NCBI RefSeq assembly: GCF_000760215.1
Contig: NZ_JNAW01000001.1
Span: 62,001-126,000, forward strand
Source of the DNA: Prochlorococcus sp. MIT 0603
GTDB lineage: Bacteria; Cyanobacteriota; Cyanobacteriia; PCC-6307; Cyanobiaceae
Direction of reading: 5' to 3'
DNA: 64,000 nt
Positions 1 to 7,663 of this stretch are shown here, piece by piece. The position numbers and the translations under genes were made by a program. The notes beneath the pieces are model-generated. The model did no database searches, was not told the origin of the DNA, and worked only from the letters and a program-made list of their open reading frames with translations. Every line of letters starts with the position of its first letter. Positions within the stretch are counted from its first letter, which is position 1.

Positions 1-818
1 ATTTGGGTAATGATTTTCTTCCAGGGAAAATTTTGACTTCCAGTTTTTATATATTGGATTTTAGATTTGTATTGTTTTGCAATTGAATTCTCAGGACCAT
101 TAAAAAAGACTATTTCTTCTATATTCGTTGTTGGTGCAATAGGAATCAGCAAATTACATTCTGGAATTATTTTCTTTATATGATCTGCCATTTCAAGGAA
201 AAATGGTATTCCTATAGAAAGTTTTGCTTTTTTTGAGCCAGGTAAGATTGCTATCCATTTACCTTTTGGAAGTGGATTACTCTTGGTGGCATTTTCTGGA
301 ATATCTGCCATTAAATCCCCTACCACCACGCAACGTTTCTGTAACTTTTTGGGTAAAAGAGATTTTACTTTAGGAGACATGGCTGCAATTCGATCATTCC
401 AAAAAGGCCATCTTGCAATCCATTCCGCATACGTAATATTTTTATATTTAAGTCTTGCCGCTAGTAATACACTCCAAAATTGATCTCCTCCTAAAAACAC
501 TACGACACCTTTGGAAGGCCAAAATCCATATTTTCTAGGATTGATTAAGAGTTTCCAGAAACTCTTGGCAGTAGATACTTGTTCAAAAACTTCCCATTTT
601 TCAGCAAGTTCCTTTTCCCTTCCTGTTGAATTTGGACAGGGTACTAAAACTAATCTCAGGCTAATTAATGAGTTTTTCTTGTATGAGCTGAGACATAAAG
701 TTTCGTGTAATTTTTCTGCAAGAGGTTTCACCCATGTCGTTAACTCTCCAGGCCCATTTGAGACCATCACTACTACAAGAGCAGGATCTTTTGATGTAGT
801 TGATTTTATTGAATTCAA
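1..818 (-). CDS. LpxB-like glycosyltransferase, C-terminus cut by window edge
   Basis: I read about 272 codons on the minus strand; the 3' end lies outside the window. The translation has an N-terminal strand followed by a SNGPGEL motif, then a GGDQFWS segment and a GDLMAD segment, then ILPGSKKAK. This pattern resembles the lipid-A-disaccharide-synthase-like glycosyltransferases of cyanobacteria, but it is not canonical LpxB. The chosen start is TTG at 818, because it keeps the first beta strand (ALVVVMVSNGPG). The first in-frame ATG, at 767, would remove that strand. No ribosome binding site is visible. The gene starts only 11 bases after the tRNA-Leu gene on the same strand, so both may come from one transcript. 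The exact donor and acceptor sugars cannot be told from the sequence. Confidence 0.72.
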   Translation of the reverse strand, partial: MNSIKSTTSKDPALVVVMVSNGPGELTTWVKPLAEKLHETLCLSSYKKNSLISLRLVLVPCPNSTGREKELAEKWEVFEQVSTAKSFWKLLINPRKYGFWPSKGVVVFLGGDQFWSVLLAARLKYKNITYAEWIARWPFWNDRIAAMSPKVKSLLPKKLQKRCVVVGDLMADIPENATKSNPLPKGKWIAILPGSKKAKLSIGIPFFLEMADHIKKIIPECNLLIPIAPTTNIEEIVFFNGPENSIAKQYKSKIQYIKTGSQNFPWKKIITQ

Positions 819-829
819 TTTTTTGATTA

Positions 830-911
830 TGCGGATGGCGAGACTTGAACTCGCAAGGCCTAAGCCACACGCTCCTTAGACGTGCGTGTCTACCAATTCC
901 ACCACATCCGC
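830..911 (-). tRNA. tRNA-Leu, anticodon read as AAG
   Basis: The reverse complement folds as a class II tRNA. The acceptor arms GCGGATG and CATCCGC pair fully, followed by discriminator A at 830. The D-loop carries GGTAGA. The anticodon stem CACGT/GCGTG encloses loop CTAAGGA, the variable arm is long, and the T-arm is GCGAG/CTCGC around TTCAAGT. By register against other leucine tRNAs, positions 34-36 are AAG, an A34 anticodon reading CUU (and more if deaminated to inosine). CCA is not encoded. The identity as tRNA-Leu is firm; the anticodon depends on my manual alignment. Confidence 0.92.
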
Positions 912-1020
912 AATCGAAACAAAGTTATGAACTAAGTCAAAGATGATCATATACGGTATAGCTTTACTAAGTATGGGTCTAAGCACTGATAAAATCTTTT
1001 TATATCATTCAAAATCTTGA

Positions 1021-2367
1021 GTGTCACTAGGCAAAGTACTTATAGCTAATCGTGGCGAAATTGCCTTAAGAATACTCCGCAGTTGCAGGGAGTTAGGCAT
1101 AGCAACAGTTGCTGTTTATAGCACGACTGATCGAAATGCATTACATGTTCAACTTGCTGATGAAGCCGTATGTGTTGGTGATTCTCCTAGTAATAAAAGC
1201 TATTTGAATGTTCCCAATATTCTCGCTGCTGCAACTTCTAGGGGGGTAGATGCCATCCATCCAGGTTATGGTTTCCTTGCGGAAAATGATCGTTTTGCTG
1301 AGATTTGCTCCGATCATGGAATTGTGTTTGTAGGTCCATCTCCCCATGCGATTAGGTCGATGGGTGATAAGGCAACTGCTAAATCAACAATGGAGGCGGT
1401 CGGGGTCCCAACAGTGCCTGGTAGTAAAGGTTTATTAGCTAACTGGGAGGATGCTGCTTCTCTTGCTACTGAGATGGGCTATCCAGTCATGATCAAGGCA
1501 ACTGCAGGAGGCGGCGGAAGGGGCATGAGGCTGGTACAGGCGCCTGAATCTATTGAGGATCTTTTTAAGGCTGCTCAAGGCGAATCAGAAGCAGCTTTTG
1601 GAAATGGTGGTTTGTATATGGAGAAGTTTATCGATAAGCCTCGACATGTAGAGGTCCAGATTTTGGCAGATAGTTTTGGAAATGTTGTTCATTTAGGAGA
1701 AAGAGATTGTTCTATTCAAAGAAGACACCAGAAATTATTGGAAGAATCTCCTAGCCCAGCTTTAGATAGTGAATTGCGCGTACGTATGGGCGAGGCAGCA
1801 GTATCAGCTGCAAAAAGCATTAAATATGAAGGAGCAGGAACAGTTGAATTTCTTTTAGATCGTTCAGGGAATTTTTATTTTATGGAAATGAATACTCGCA
1901 TTCAAGTTGAACATCCTGTTACAGAAATGGTTACAGGAGTTGATTTAGTTGCTGAACAACTGCGAATAGCTGGTGGGGAATCTATTTCTTTTAAGCAAGA
2001 TGATATAAGACTTAATGGCCATGCTATTGAATGCAGGATTAATGCTGAAGATGCATCTCATAATTTTCGCCCTTCACCTGGACGAATTACAGGATGGTTG
2101 CCTCCTGGAGGACCTGGTGTAAGAGTGGATAGCCATGTTTATACGGGTTATGATATCCCACCTTTTTATGATTCTTTAATAGGAAAATTGATTGTATGGG
2201 GACAAGATCGTGAAACAGCTTTAAAACGCATGAAAAGAGCCTTAAATGAATGCGCTGTGACAGGAATACCCACAACTATTGATTTCCACTTGGAATTACT
2301 TGATCGCCATGAATTTCTTAAAGGGGACGTTCATACAAAGTTTGTAGAGCAGGAAATGCTTAATTGA
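1021..2367 (+). CDS. accC: biotin carboxylase subunit of acetyl-CoA carboxylase
   Basis: This is the ATP-dependent biotin carboxylase that loads CO2 onto the biotin carrier protein in the first step of fatty acid synthesis. The 448 residues match the usual bacterial length. The N-terminal domain opens with IANRGEIA (about 8-15) and has [10 protein letters not shown] at about 80-89. The ATP-grasp glycine-rich loop GGGGRGMR is at about 163-170, and the catalytic stretch [14 protein letters not shown] is at about 289-302. The start is GTG at 1021. No accB lies beside it. It is divergent from tRNA-Leu across a 109-base gap and is followed by a convergent YggT gene. Confidence 0.97.
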   Translation: MSLGKVLIANRGEIALRILRSCRELGIATVAVYSTTDRNALHVQLADEAVCVGDSPSNKSYLNVPNILAAATSRGVDAIHPGYGFLAENDRFAEICSDHGIVFVGPSPHAIRSMGDKATAKSTMEAVGVPTVPGSKGLLANWEDAASLATEMGYPVMIKATAGGGGRGMRLVQAPESIEDLFKAAQGESEAAFGNGGLYMEKFIDKPRHVEVQILADSFGNVVHLGERDCSIQRRHQKLLEESPSPALDSELRVRMGEAAVSAAKSIKYEGAGTVEFLLDRSGNFYFMEMNTRIQVEHPVTEMVTGVDLVAEQLRIAGGESISFKQDDIRLNGHAIECRINAEDASHNFRPSPGRITGWLPPGGPGVRVDSHVYTGYDIPPFYDSLIGKLIVWGQDRETALKRMKRALNECAVTGIPTTIDFHLELLDRHEFLKGDVHTKFVEQEMLN

Positions 2368-2386
2368 ATTAGGTCCAGTTTGAACT

Positions 2387-2701
2387 TCAATTTACTTGAT
2401 TTAGTAATATTTGAGAGATTATTCCTTGAGGACCAACTAATAATTCTCTACTAAGGCTAATGATGCCAAACCAGATTACAGGCGTTATATCTACGCCACC
2501 AATTGGTGCAATAAAGCGCCTTGTGTTCGCTAAAAAAATTTCGGTAGGTATGAAAAAAATAAGCCAAAAACCCTTGTGAATCTTGACTTGTGGATACCAG
2601 GTAAGCACTATTCTCATTAAGAATGCCAAAGTCCAGGCTGCTAAGAGCAAACCTGTCAAAAAATGGATTGTTGGAAGTGCTTCTATCAAGATTGGCGTCA
2701 C
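2387..2701 (-). CDS. YggT/YlmG family membrane protein
   Basis: The protein has 104 residues and two hydrophobic spans, at about 10-30 and 75-95, separated by a polar loop containing RIVLTWYPQV and TRRFIAPIGGVDITP, both typical of the YggT family. Cyanobacterial and plastid relatives (YlmG, Ycf19-like) are linked to membrane organisation, nucleoid partitioning and cytochrome b6 maturation; the specific role here is not shown by sequence. It lies between accC (convergent) and psbX (divergent), which places it among thylakoid genes. Confidence 0.85.
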   Translation of the reverse strand: MTPILIEALPTIHFLTGLLLAAWTLAFLMRIVLTWYPQVKIHKGFWLIFFIPTEIFLANTRRFIAPIGGVDITPVIWFGIISLSRELLVGPQGIISQILLNQVN

Positions 2702-2786
2702 AAAGCTCTAAGCATCTGTACATCTATCGTATAAAAATGCTTTTACTTCGTAAGATTGTAGTGCTTTTGCTTTTAAAAGAGCTGTA

Positions 2787-2963
2787 ATGGCTTTTCATTT
2801 GTCAAATCTTCTTTTTGGTGCTGCAGTTTCTAATCAAGCTGCTACCAATTCAGCTATCGGCATGATTGGGAGTTTTATTGCTGCCGCCGCTTTAATAGTT
2901 GTTCCCGCAGCCTTTGTTTTGATTTGGGTGTCACAAAAAGATGCTCTTCAACGAGGACGCTAG
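2787..2963 (+). CDS. psbX: photosystem II protein PsbX
   Basis: This is a 58-residue single-span protein. A short variable N-terminus is followed by [19 protein letters not shown] and [14 protein letters not shown], which are hallmark PsbX sequences. PsbX is a small subunit at the periphery of photosystem II near cytochrome b559 and helps quinone turnover at QB. The start is the ATG at 2787. It lies upstream of ycf66 on the same strand, a gap of 86 bases away, and divergent from the YggT gene. Confidence 0.93.
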   Translation: MAFHLSNLLFGAAVSNQAATNSAIGMIGSFIAAAALIVVPAAFVLIWVSQKDALQRGR

Positions 2964-3049
2964 GACTAGGCAATTCGTGCTTATTTCTTAGACTGATGTA
3001 AACGAGTTGGATTTCCAATCGTTTACTAGATGTTTCGTGGAGCTTTATT

Positions 3050-4021
3050 TTGGTCAATGCCAGTCTGAATTGGGCCAGCATTGTAGGTATAGCCTTAGCC
3101 ATTTGTGGTGGAGGTCTATATTTCTTGCGATCATTTAAGCCAGCTCTTGCGCGAGATTACGATGTATTTTTTGCTGCAATAGGCTTGCTTTGCGGTGGAA
3201 TACTTTTTTTTCAAGGATGGCGTCTTGACCCAATTCTTCAATTTGGTCAATTTTTACTTGCAGGAACCACAGTATTTTTTGCATATGAGAGTGTTCGATT
3301 AAGGGGTATTTCTACAGATCAAGCAAGGCGTTCTTCTTATTTCGATGATGAGTTTGATTCACCTTCTAGATCTAATCCTGGGTTTAGATCTAGAGGTGAT
3401 GATGATTTTGACCAGTTTCAAGAAGTGGAGCCTATCAGTAGAAGGTTTGCAAATAGAGAGTCTTCAGATTATGAATCAGATGACGATGATTTTTATAGAT
3501 CAAGAAGAACTTCACGAGCAGCAATTCCTGAACAAGCTGCAAGCAGGAGAATTAGAACGCGACGAGATTCTGTAAAGCCTGAATCCAGAGAATCTAGAAG
3601 AAGGGATAGGTTTAGCAATAATAATTATGAAGACGACGCTGTTAGAAGATCTAATTTCGGAGATCGACGAAATTATAGACAAGAAGAAAAGAGGGGCAGT
3701 AGGCCAAGGCCAAACTCGCAGACTTCAAGAGGAACAATAGATGGTAGAGATAAAGAAAGAAATACTAAATCTAATAATAGAACTTTTGTAGATTCTTCAG
3801 TTAGATCAGATAGATACGGTTCTCCAAAGGGCACGCCCATTTCCAATAAGGCTGAAGAAGCAGCTTTTAGGCCTTCTTCTTCATCTAAGTCAGTGAGGAG
3901 AAACGTTGACAACACAGAACCCTCTGATAGAAGAAGGTATTCAGGTGAGAACGATAGAAAACAAAGATCCCCCAGACAGAATTCAATACCTAGAGACAAT
4001 AGTTCTAGGTTTGATGATTAA
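3050..4021 (+). CDS. ycf66: Ycf66 family protein with long charged tail
   Basis: The N-terminal 85 residues hold the Ycf66 domain: VNASLNWASIVGIALAICGG begins the first of about three membrane spans, and WRLDPILQFGQ lies in the domain. Ycf66 is conserved in cyanobacteria and some plastids, but its function is unknown. After about residue 90 the chain becomes low complexity to its end at 323. It is rich in Arg, Ser, Asp and Asn with clusters such as DDEFDSPSR and YESDDDDFYRSRR, and is predicted to be disordered. The start is TTG at 3050, chosen because homologues begin MVNASLNW. The tail makes it longer than the conserved domain needs. Confidence 0.88.
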   Translation: MVNASLNWASIVGIALAICGGGLYFLRSFKPALARDYDVFFAAIGLLCGGILFFQGWRLDPILQFGQFLLAGTTVFFAYESVRLRGISTDQARRSSYFDDEFDSPSRSNPGFRSRGDDDFDQFQEVEPISRRFANRESSDYESDDDDFYRSRRTSRAAIPEQAASRRIRTRRDSVKPESRESRRRDRFSNNNYEDDAVRRSNFGDRRNYRQEEKRGSRPRPNSQTSRGTIDGRDKERNTKSNNRTFVDSSVRSDRYGSPKGTPISNKAEEAAFRPSSSSKSVRRNVDNTEPSDRRRYSGENDRKQRSPRQNSIPRDNSSRFDD

Positions 4022-4054
4022 TTAAAAGGCTTAAGAATGCTTTCTCTGTTCCTA

Positions 4055-4303
4055 TTAAGGAATTAACCCAGCCCAATGAAGGAAACCCATATGACTAAGA
4101 ACCTCTATTAGCAAAATCGCTGTAAATCCAATCATTGCAAATCTTCCATTTACTCTTTCTGCATAAGAACTCCATCCAAATGAAGGAATATCAGGAGTTG
4201 TTGCACTTGGAGTGTTATCTACTTCGCTCTTTTCATTGTTAATTTCTTGAGCGTTTTTGTTAGAGGATTCCAAGTTGGATGATTCTGGATTGTTTGAGTT
4301 CAT
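4055..4303 (-). CDS. hli: high-light-inducible (Hli) chlorophyll-binding protein
   Basis: This 82-residue protein has one transmembrane helix with the Hli chlorophyll-binding signature: ERVNGRFAMIGF at about 49-60, in which the ExxNGRxAM core supplies Glu and Asn/Arg ligands. The first 40 residues are Asn/Ser/Glu-rich and carry no recognisable domain, making this a long-N-terminus Hli. Hli proteins bind chlorophyll and carotenoid and protect photosystems under stress. It starts 9 bases downstream of the ABC transporter stop on the same strand, so the two are probably cotranscribed. It is convergent with ycf66. Confidence 0.92.
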   Translation of the reverse strand: MNSNNPESSNLESSNKNAQEINNEKSEVDNTPSATTPDIPSFGWSSYAERVNGRFAMIGFTAILLIEVLSHMGFLHWAGLIP

Positions 4304-4312
4304 GGAATCAAA

Positions 4313-6304
4313 TTAAGATTTTTTTTCAAATGCATAGCTGGAGGATGGCTGTAAACGCCATGAACCATTCCCTGTAAGTTCGAGAACAGATTCATGGAAG
4401 TCTAAAAGTGTTGGTCTATGGCCAACACTTATGACAGCTAGATCTCTTTTCTTTAACAGACTATATAAGTGCTCTTCTGTATTTATATCTAAAGCACTTG
4501 TTGCTTCATCTAAAACTGCAAATCTTGGTGAATTCAAAAGTAATCTTCCGAATGCTAATCTTTGCTGCTCTCCTAGTGAAAGGATTCGTGGCCAATCTTG
4601 TTTGATAGTTAAATCAGGATACCGATCTATAAGTGATGCAAGATTTACTTCTTTTAGGACTGATCTAAGATGGTCGTCACTAAATTTACTTTGATCTGTT
4701 GGATAACATAATTGTTCTCGAAGAGAGCCAAGGAGCATATATGGTTTTTGAGGGATAAACAATAGATCCCCTTGCTTTGGTCGATCAATATTTCCATTAC
4801 TGGGCTTCCATAAACCACTAATCATTCTTAGTAATGATGTTTTTCCGCACCCTGAAGGACCTACAACTAGCAAACTATCATTTTGATTGATGTTGAGACT
4901 TAAATCTAAGATTATTTGTTTGTCACTTCCTGGTGGATTTAGGTCTGCATTTTTTATAATTATAGAATCACTTGCTAATTCCAAATCGTTTTGATTTGGA
5001 ATGATTTGATTGCTTACTTTTTCTACTTTTGATTGGAAACCTTCTAGCCTACTAATACCAGCAGTAAATTTTGCTAACTCTTCAATTTGATTTACTACAA
5101 AAAATAATGATCCTTCCACCATTCCAAAAGCAAAACTTGCTTGAATAAATCTTCCATAATCAATCTCACCTGCAAAATATGGAATAGCCATAATTAAATA
5201 TGGAAAGAAATTACCGGCATAATTTATTGATCTTCTCATTACATCAATAATTACTCTCCAAATAATCAGGAGGTTAAAGTTATCAACTACTTCAGAAAGT
5301 CTTCTTTGTGTCTCTGCCTTTTCAGGCTTTTCTCCCGAATAGAAAGCAATGGATTCTGCATTATCTCTAATATGGACTAAACCGTATCTAAAATCAGCTT
5401 CGTATCTAAGTTGATCAAAATCAATCCGTACAAGATTCTTTCCTGCAATAAGTAATATACTGGTTGCAAACGCTGCATAAGTAAAAAGAGACAAGGTGAG
5501 TGTTTTACTTATAGTCCACAAAATAATAATATTTAATGAGAAAGTCAGTAATGCATCAAATATTCCTAAAGTAAACGATAGACTTTGTCCTGTAAAAGCT
5601 CTTGTATCATCTGTAATACGTTGGTCAGGATTGTCTACATCAGTTTCTTCTTCATCATTTGGGTTTAGAATATAATATGCTTTATTTTTCATATAATCTG
5701 AAATTAGACTTTTAGATAGCCATTCTCTCCATATCAGTCCTAGCTTATATGTGAAAAATATTTGTGAAACTCTTATTGGTAAAGCGACTATAAAACAAAA
5801 AGCATAAATCCATAATATTTTATAAAATCCAGACTCTTGTTTTTCTACTAATGCATTTGTGAGATCTCTTGCTATAAAACCAATACCAGCATTTATTCCA
5901 TTGACAGCTAAAAGCATTATTACAATAATTCCAAGGAAAGACCAGTGAATCCATTTCTTATTACGTAGCTCATGTCTATAATTAAAGAATGATATACTTC
6001 CAATTAAAAATATTCCTATAAAGAAAACTCCCCACCAACTTGACCATATTGAATCTACTATTCCAACTACACCGCCAAAATATTTTTCTAATAAAATAGG
6101 TTGTATTTTTTCAAATAATTCTATTAAACCAGTTAATAAAATAAGAACTATTCCTCCTACACAAAATAAAAGTGATATAAGAAGCCATATAAAAGTCCAA
6201 CCACTATTATGTTCGAGTGGAAGAAAAAAGGGCTGAGCTAATTTTCTTAAACTACCTAGTTGATCTTTTAGGGTTTTATGATTAGAAATGCTTTGTTCTG
6301 TCAT
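4313..6304 (-). CDS. SbmA/ABCD-type ABC transporter, fused permease and ATPase
   Basis: The protein has 663 residues. The N-terminal half holds about six hydrophobic spans and the NPDQRITDD motif that marks the ABC_membrane_2 (SbmA/BacA, YddA, peroxisomal ABCD) family. The C-terminal ATPase has Walker A GPSGCGKTS, signature LSLGEQQR (the form usual in this family rather than LSGGQ), Walker B FAVLDEATSALD and an H-loop in ISVGHRP. Such proteins act as homodimers in the cytoplasmic or thylakoid membrane. The substrate is not identifiable; related proteins move peptides, cobalamin or acyl-CoA. It heads a likely two-gene unit with the hli gene just downstream. Confidence 0.88.
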   Translation of the reverse strand: MTEQSISNHKTLKDQLGSLRKLAQPFFLPLEHNSGWTFIWLLISLLFCVGGIVLILLTGLIELFEKIQPILLEKYFGGVVGIVDSIWSSWWGVFFIGIFLIGSISFFNYRHELRNKKWIHWSFLGIIVIMLLAVNGINAGIGFIARDLTNALVEKQESGFYKILWIYAFCFIVALPIRVSQIFFTYKLGLIWREWLSKSLISDYMKNKAYYILNPNDEEETDVDNPDQRITDDTRAFTGQSLSFTLGIFDALLTFSLNIIILWTISKTLTLSLFTYAAFATSILLIAGKNLVRIDFDQLRYEADFRYGLVHIRDNAESIAFYSGEKPEKAETQRRLSEVVDNFNLLIIWRVIIDVMRRSINYAGNFFPYLIMAIPYFAGEIDYGRFIQASFAFGMVEGSLFFVVNQIEELAKFTAGISRLEGFQSKVEKVSNQIIPNQNDLELASDSIIIKNADLNPPGSDKQIILDLSLNINQNDSLLVVGPSGCGKTSLLRMISGLWKPSNGNIDRPKQGDLLFIPQKPYMLLGSLREQLCYPTDQSKFSDDHLRSVLKEVNLASLIDRYPDLTIKQDWPRILSLGEQQRLAFGRLLLNSPRFAVLDEATSALDINTEEHLYSLLKKRDLAVISVGHRPTLLDFHESVLELTGNGSWRLQPSSSYAFEKKS

Positions 6305-6522
6305 GGCAATATAAGCAATGTTTATCCTTGTAAGAACCTATTTAATCCAATTCTATTATTCATTGCTTGCGAATGTTAACTAAAAGCTTCAAATTCTCAT
6401 CAAATTTTTTTATTTAATATTGTTTGAACTTCAGAATCCATTTGTTAGAGGGTTTTTAGTCATTGTTTTCATTTTCGAAGTATCTAGAAAACTTTTATCT
6501 TGGGCTCCTTGTGTATTTGAGA

Positions 6523-6864
6523 TTATCCTGGTGGCCAATTTAATTCACGTCCTCCAATGATATGTATATGGAGGTGAAAGACTGTTTGTCCGGCTTTTTC
6601 ACCTGTGTTTATTACTGTTCTCCAATTGCTTAATCCTTCCTTTTTAGCAATTTGTGCAGATACAAGAAGTAAGTGGCCAAGTAATTCTTTATCTTCATCT
6701 TGTACTTCACGAAGACTACTGATTTTTTTTCTTGGTATTATCAGAATATGTACCGGAGCTTGTGGTTGGATATCTTTAAATCCAATACAGCTTGAATCGC
6801 TGTAAATTTGATCACATGGAATTTCTCCATTCAAAATTCTGCTAAAGATTGTTTCTTCAGTCAT
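6523..6864 (-). CDS. HIT family nucleotide hydrolase/transferase
   Basis: The 113-residue protein carries the histidine triad FHLHIHIIGGREL near the C-terminus, the nucleophile-bearing HxHxHxx motif. It also has the N-terminal TIFSRILNGEIPCD segment typical of Hint/HinT-type proteins. These enzymes hydrolyse nucleoside phosphoramidates or aminoacyl adenylates. Length and architecture match the bacterial HinT branch. A gap of 218 bases without a convincing ORF separates it from the ABC transporter downstream, and peptide deformylase lies upstream on the same strand. Confidence 0.93.
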   Translation of the reverse strand: MTEETIFSRILNGEIPCDQIYSDSSCIGFKDIQPQAPVHILIIPRKKISSLREVQDEDKELLGHLLLVSAQIAKKEGLSNWRTVINTGEKAGQTVFHLHIHIIGGRELNWPPG

Positions 6865-6994
6865 AAGAAACTTTTTTATCTAACTTTTAGATTCTATAGT
6901 TTTTAAAAAGTTTTGACTTGTTAGATTCAATTAAGAATTTATTTGTAATCAAATGTGCAATATAAAGATTTTACTTAGAAAAACTCATGCTAAA

Positions 6995-7600
6995 TTATGT
7001 TATTGCAATCACATCTTTAGCTTGGAATCCATTATCTTTTAATTCCTTTTTTAATTCAGTTTGATTGGTTACTCTATCTACAAATAATACTCCATCTAAA
7101 TGATCCATTTCATGTTGAATACACCTTGCAAGTAATCCATCAGGGCTTATTTTTTTTGGCCGCCCCATCTCATCTCTAAAATTAACTTTAATGGAAGATG
7201 GCCTAATGACATCAAGGTATACGCCTGGAATACTTAAACAACCTTCTTCATATGTATCTATAGAAGCACTAAATTCTGTAATTTCAGGGTTAATGAGAAT
7301 AATTGGGGGAGTAGTTGAATTTTCGATATCTAAATCTATTACTAAGAGCTGCTTGTGTATTCCTACTTGAGGTGCTGCCAATCCAATTCCTTTAGCAGAA
7401 TACATACTATGGAGCATTTGTTTTACTAGATCTCTAATAGACGAATCAACCTTGCTGATTCTTTGGGCTGATTGACGTAAAACCGAGTTTCCTAGAGTAT
7501 GTATCTTTAGTTCAGGAGTATCCAGTGGCTTTTTGGAAACATCATTAGATGTTCGTTGCTTTTCAGCATTAATTGCAAGCTGTGTAAAAGTGCGAGCCAA
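6995..7600 (-). CDS. def: peptide deformylase
   Basis: The protein removes the formyl group from the initiator methionine of new proteins. All three family motifs are present in 201 residues: GIGLAAPQVG (about 71-80), EEGCLSIPG with metal ligand Cys121, and QHEMDHLDG with metal ligands His163 and His167. The first 30 residues before the catalytic domain form an extension typical of cyanobacterial type 1B enzymes. It is divergent from the S9 peptidase at 7664, with the two genes sharing a 63-base spacer, so their promoters must be compact or overlapping. Confidence 0.96.
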   Translation of the reverse strand: MARTFTQLAINAEKQRTSNDVSKKPLDTPELKIHTLGNSVLRQSAQRISKVDSSIRDLVKQMLHSMYSAKGIGLAAPQVGIHKQLLVIDLDIENSTTPPIILINPEITEFSASIDTYEEGCLSIPGVYLDVIRPSSIKVNFRDEMGRPKKISPDGLLARCIQHEMDHLDGVLFVDRVTNQTELKKELKDNGFQAKDVIAIT

Positions 7601-7663
7601 GGAGCTTATTTGGAACTCATATGAATTTTACCTATTTTATGAACTAATTAGCTGATTTGTTCG

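Noticed and set aside
511-879. Plus-strand ORF overlapping tRNA-Leu
   Set aside because: It runs antisense to the LpxB-like gene and through the tRNA, with no known motif.
3673-3999. Minus-strand ORF inside ycf66
   Set aside because: Its Ser/Leu-rich content mirrors the repetitive Arg/Ser tail on the other strand.
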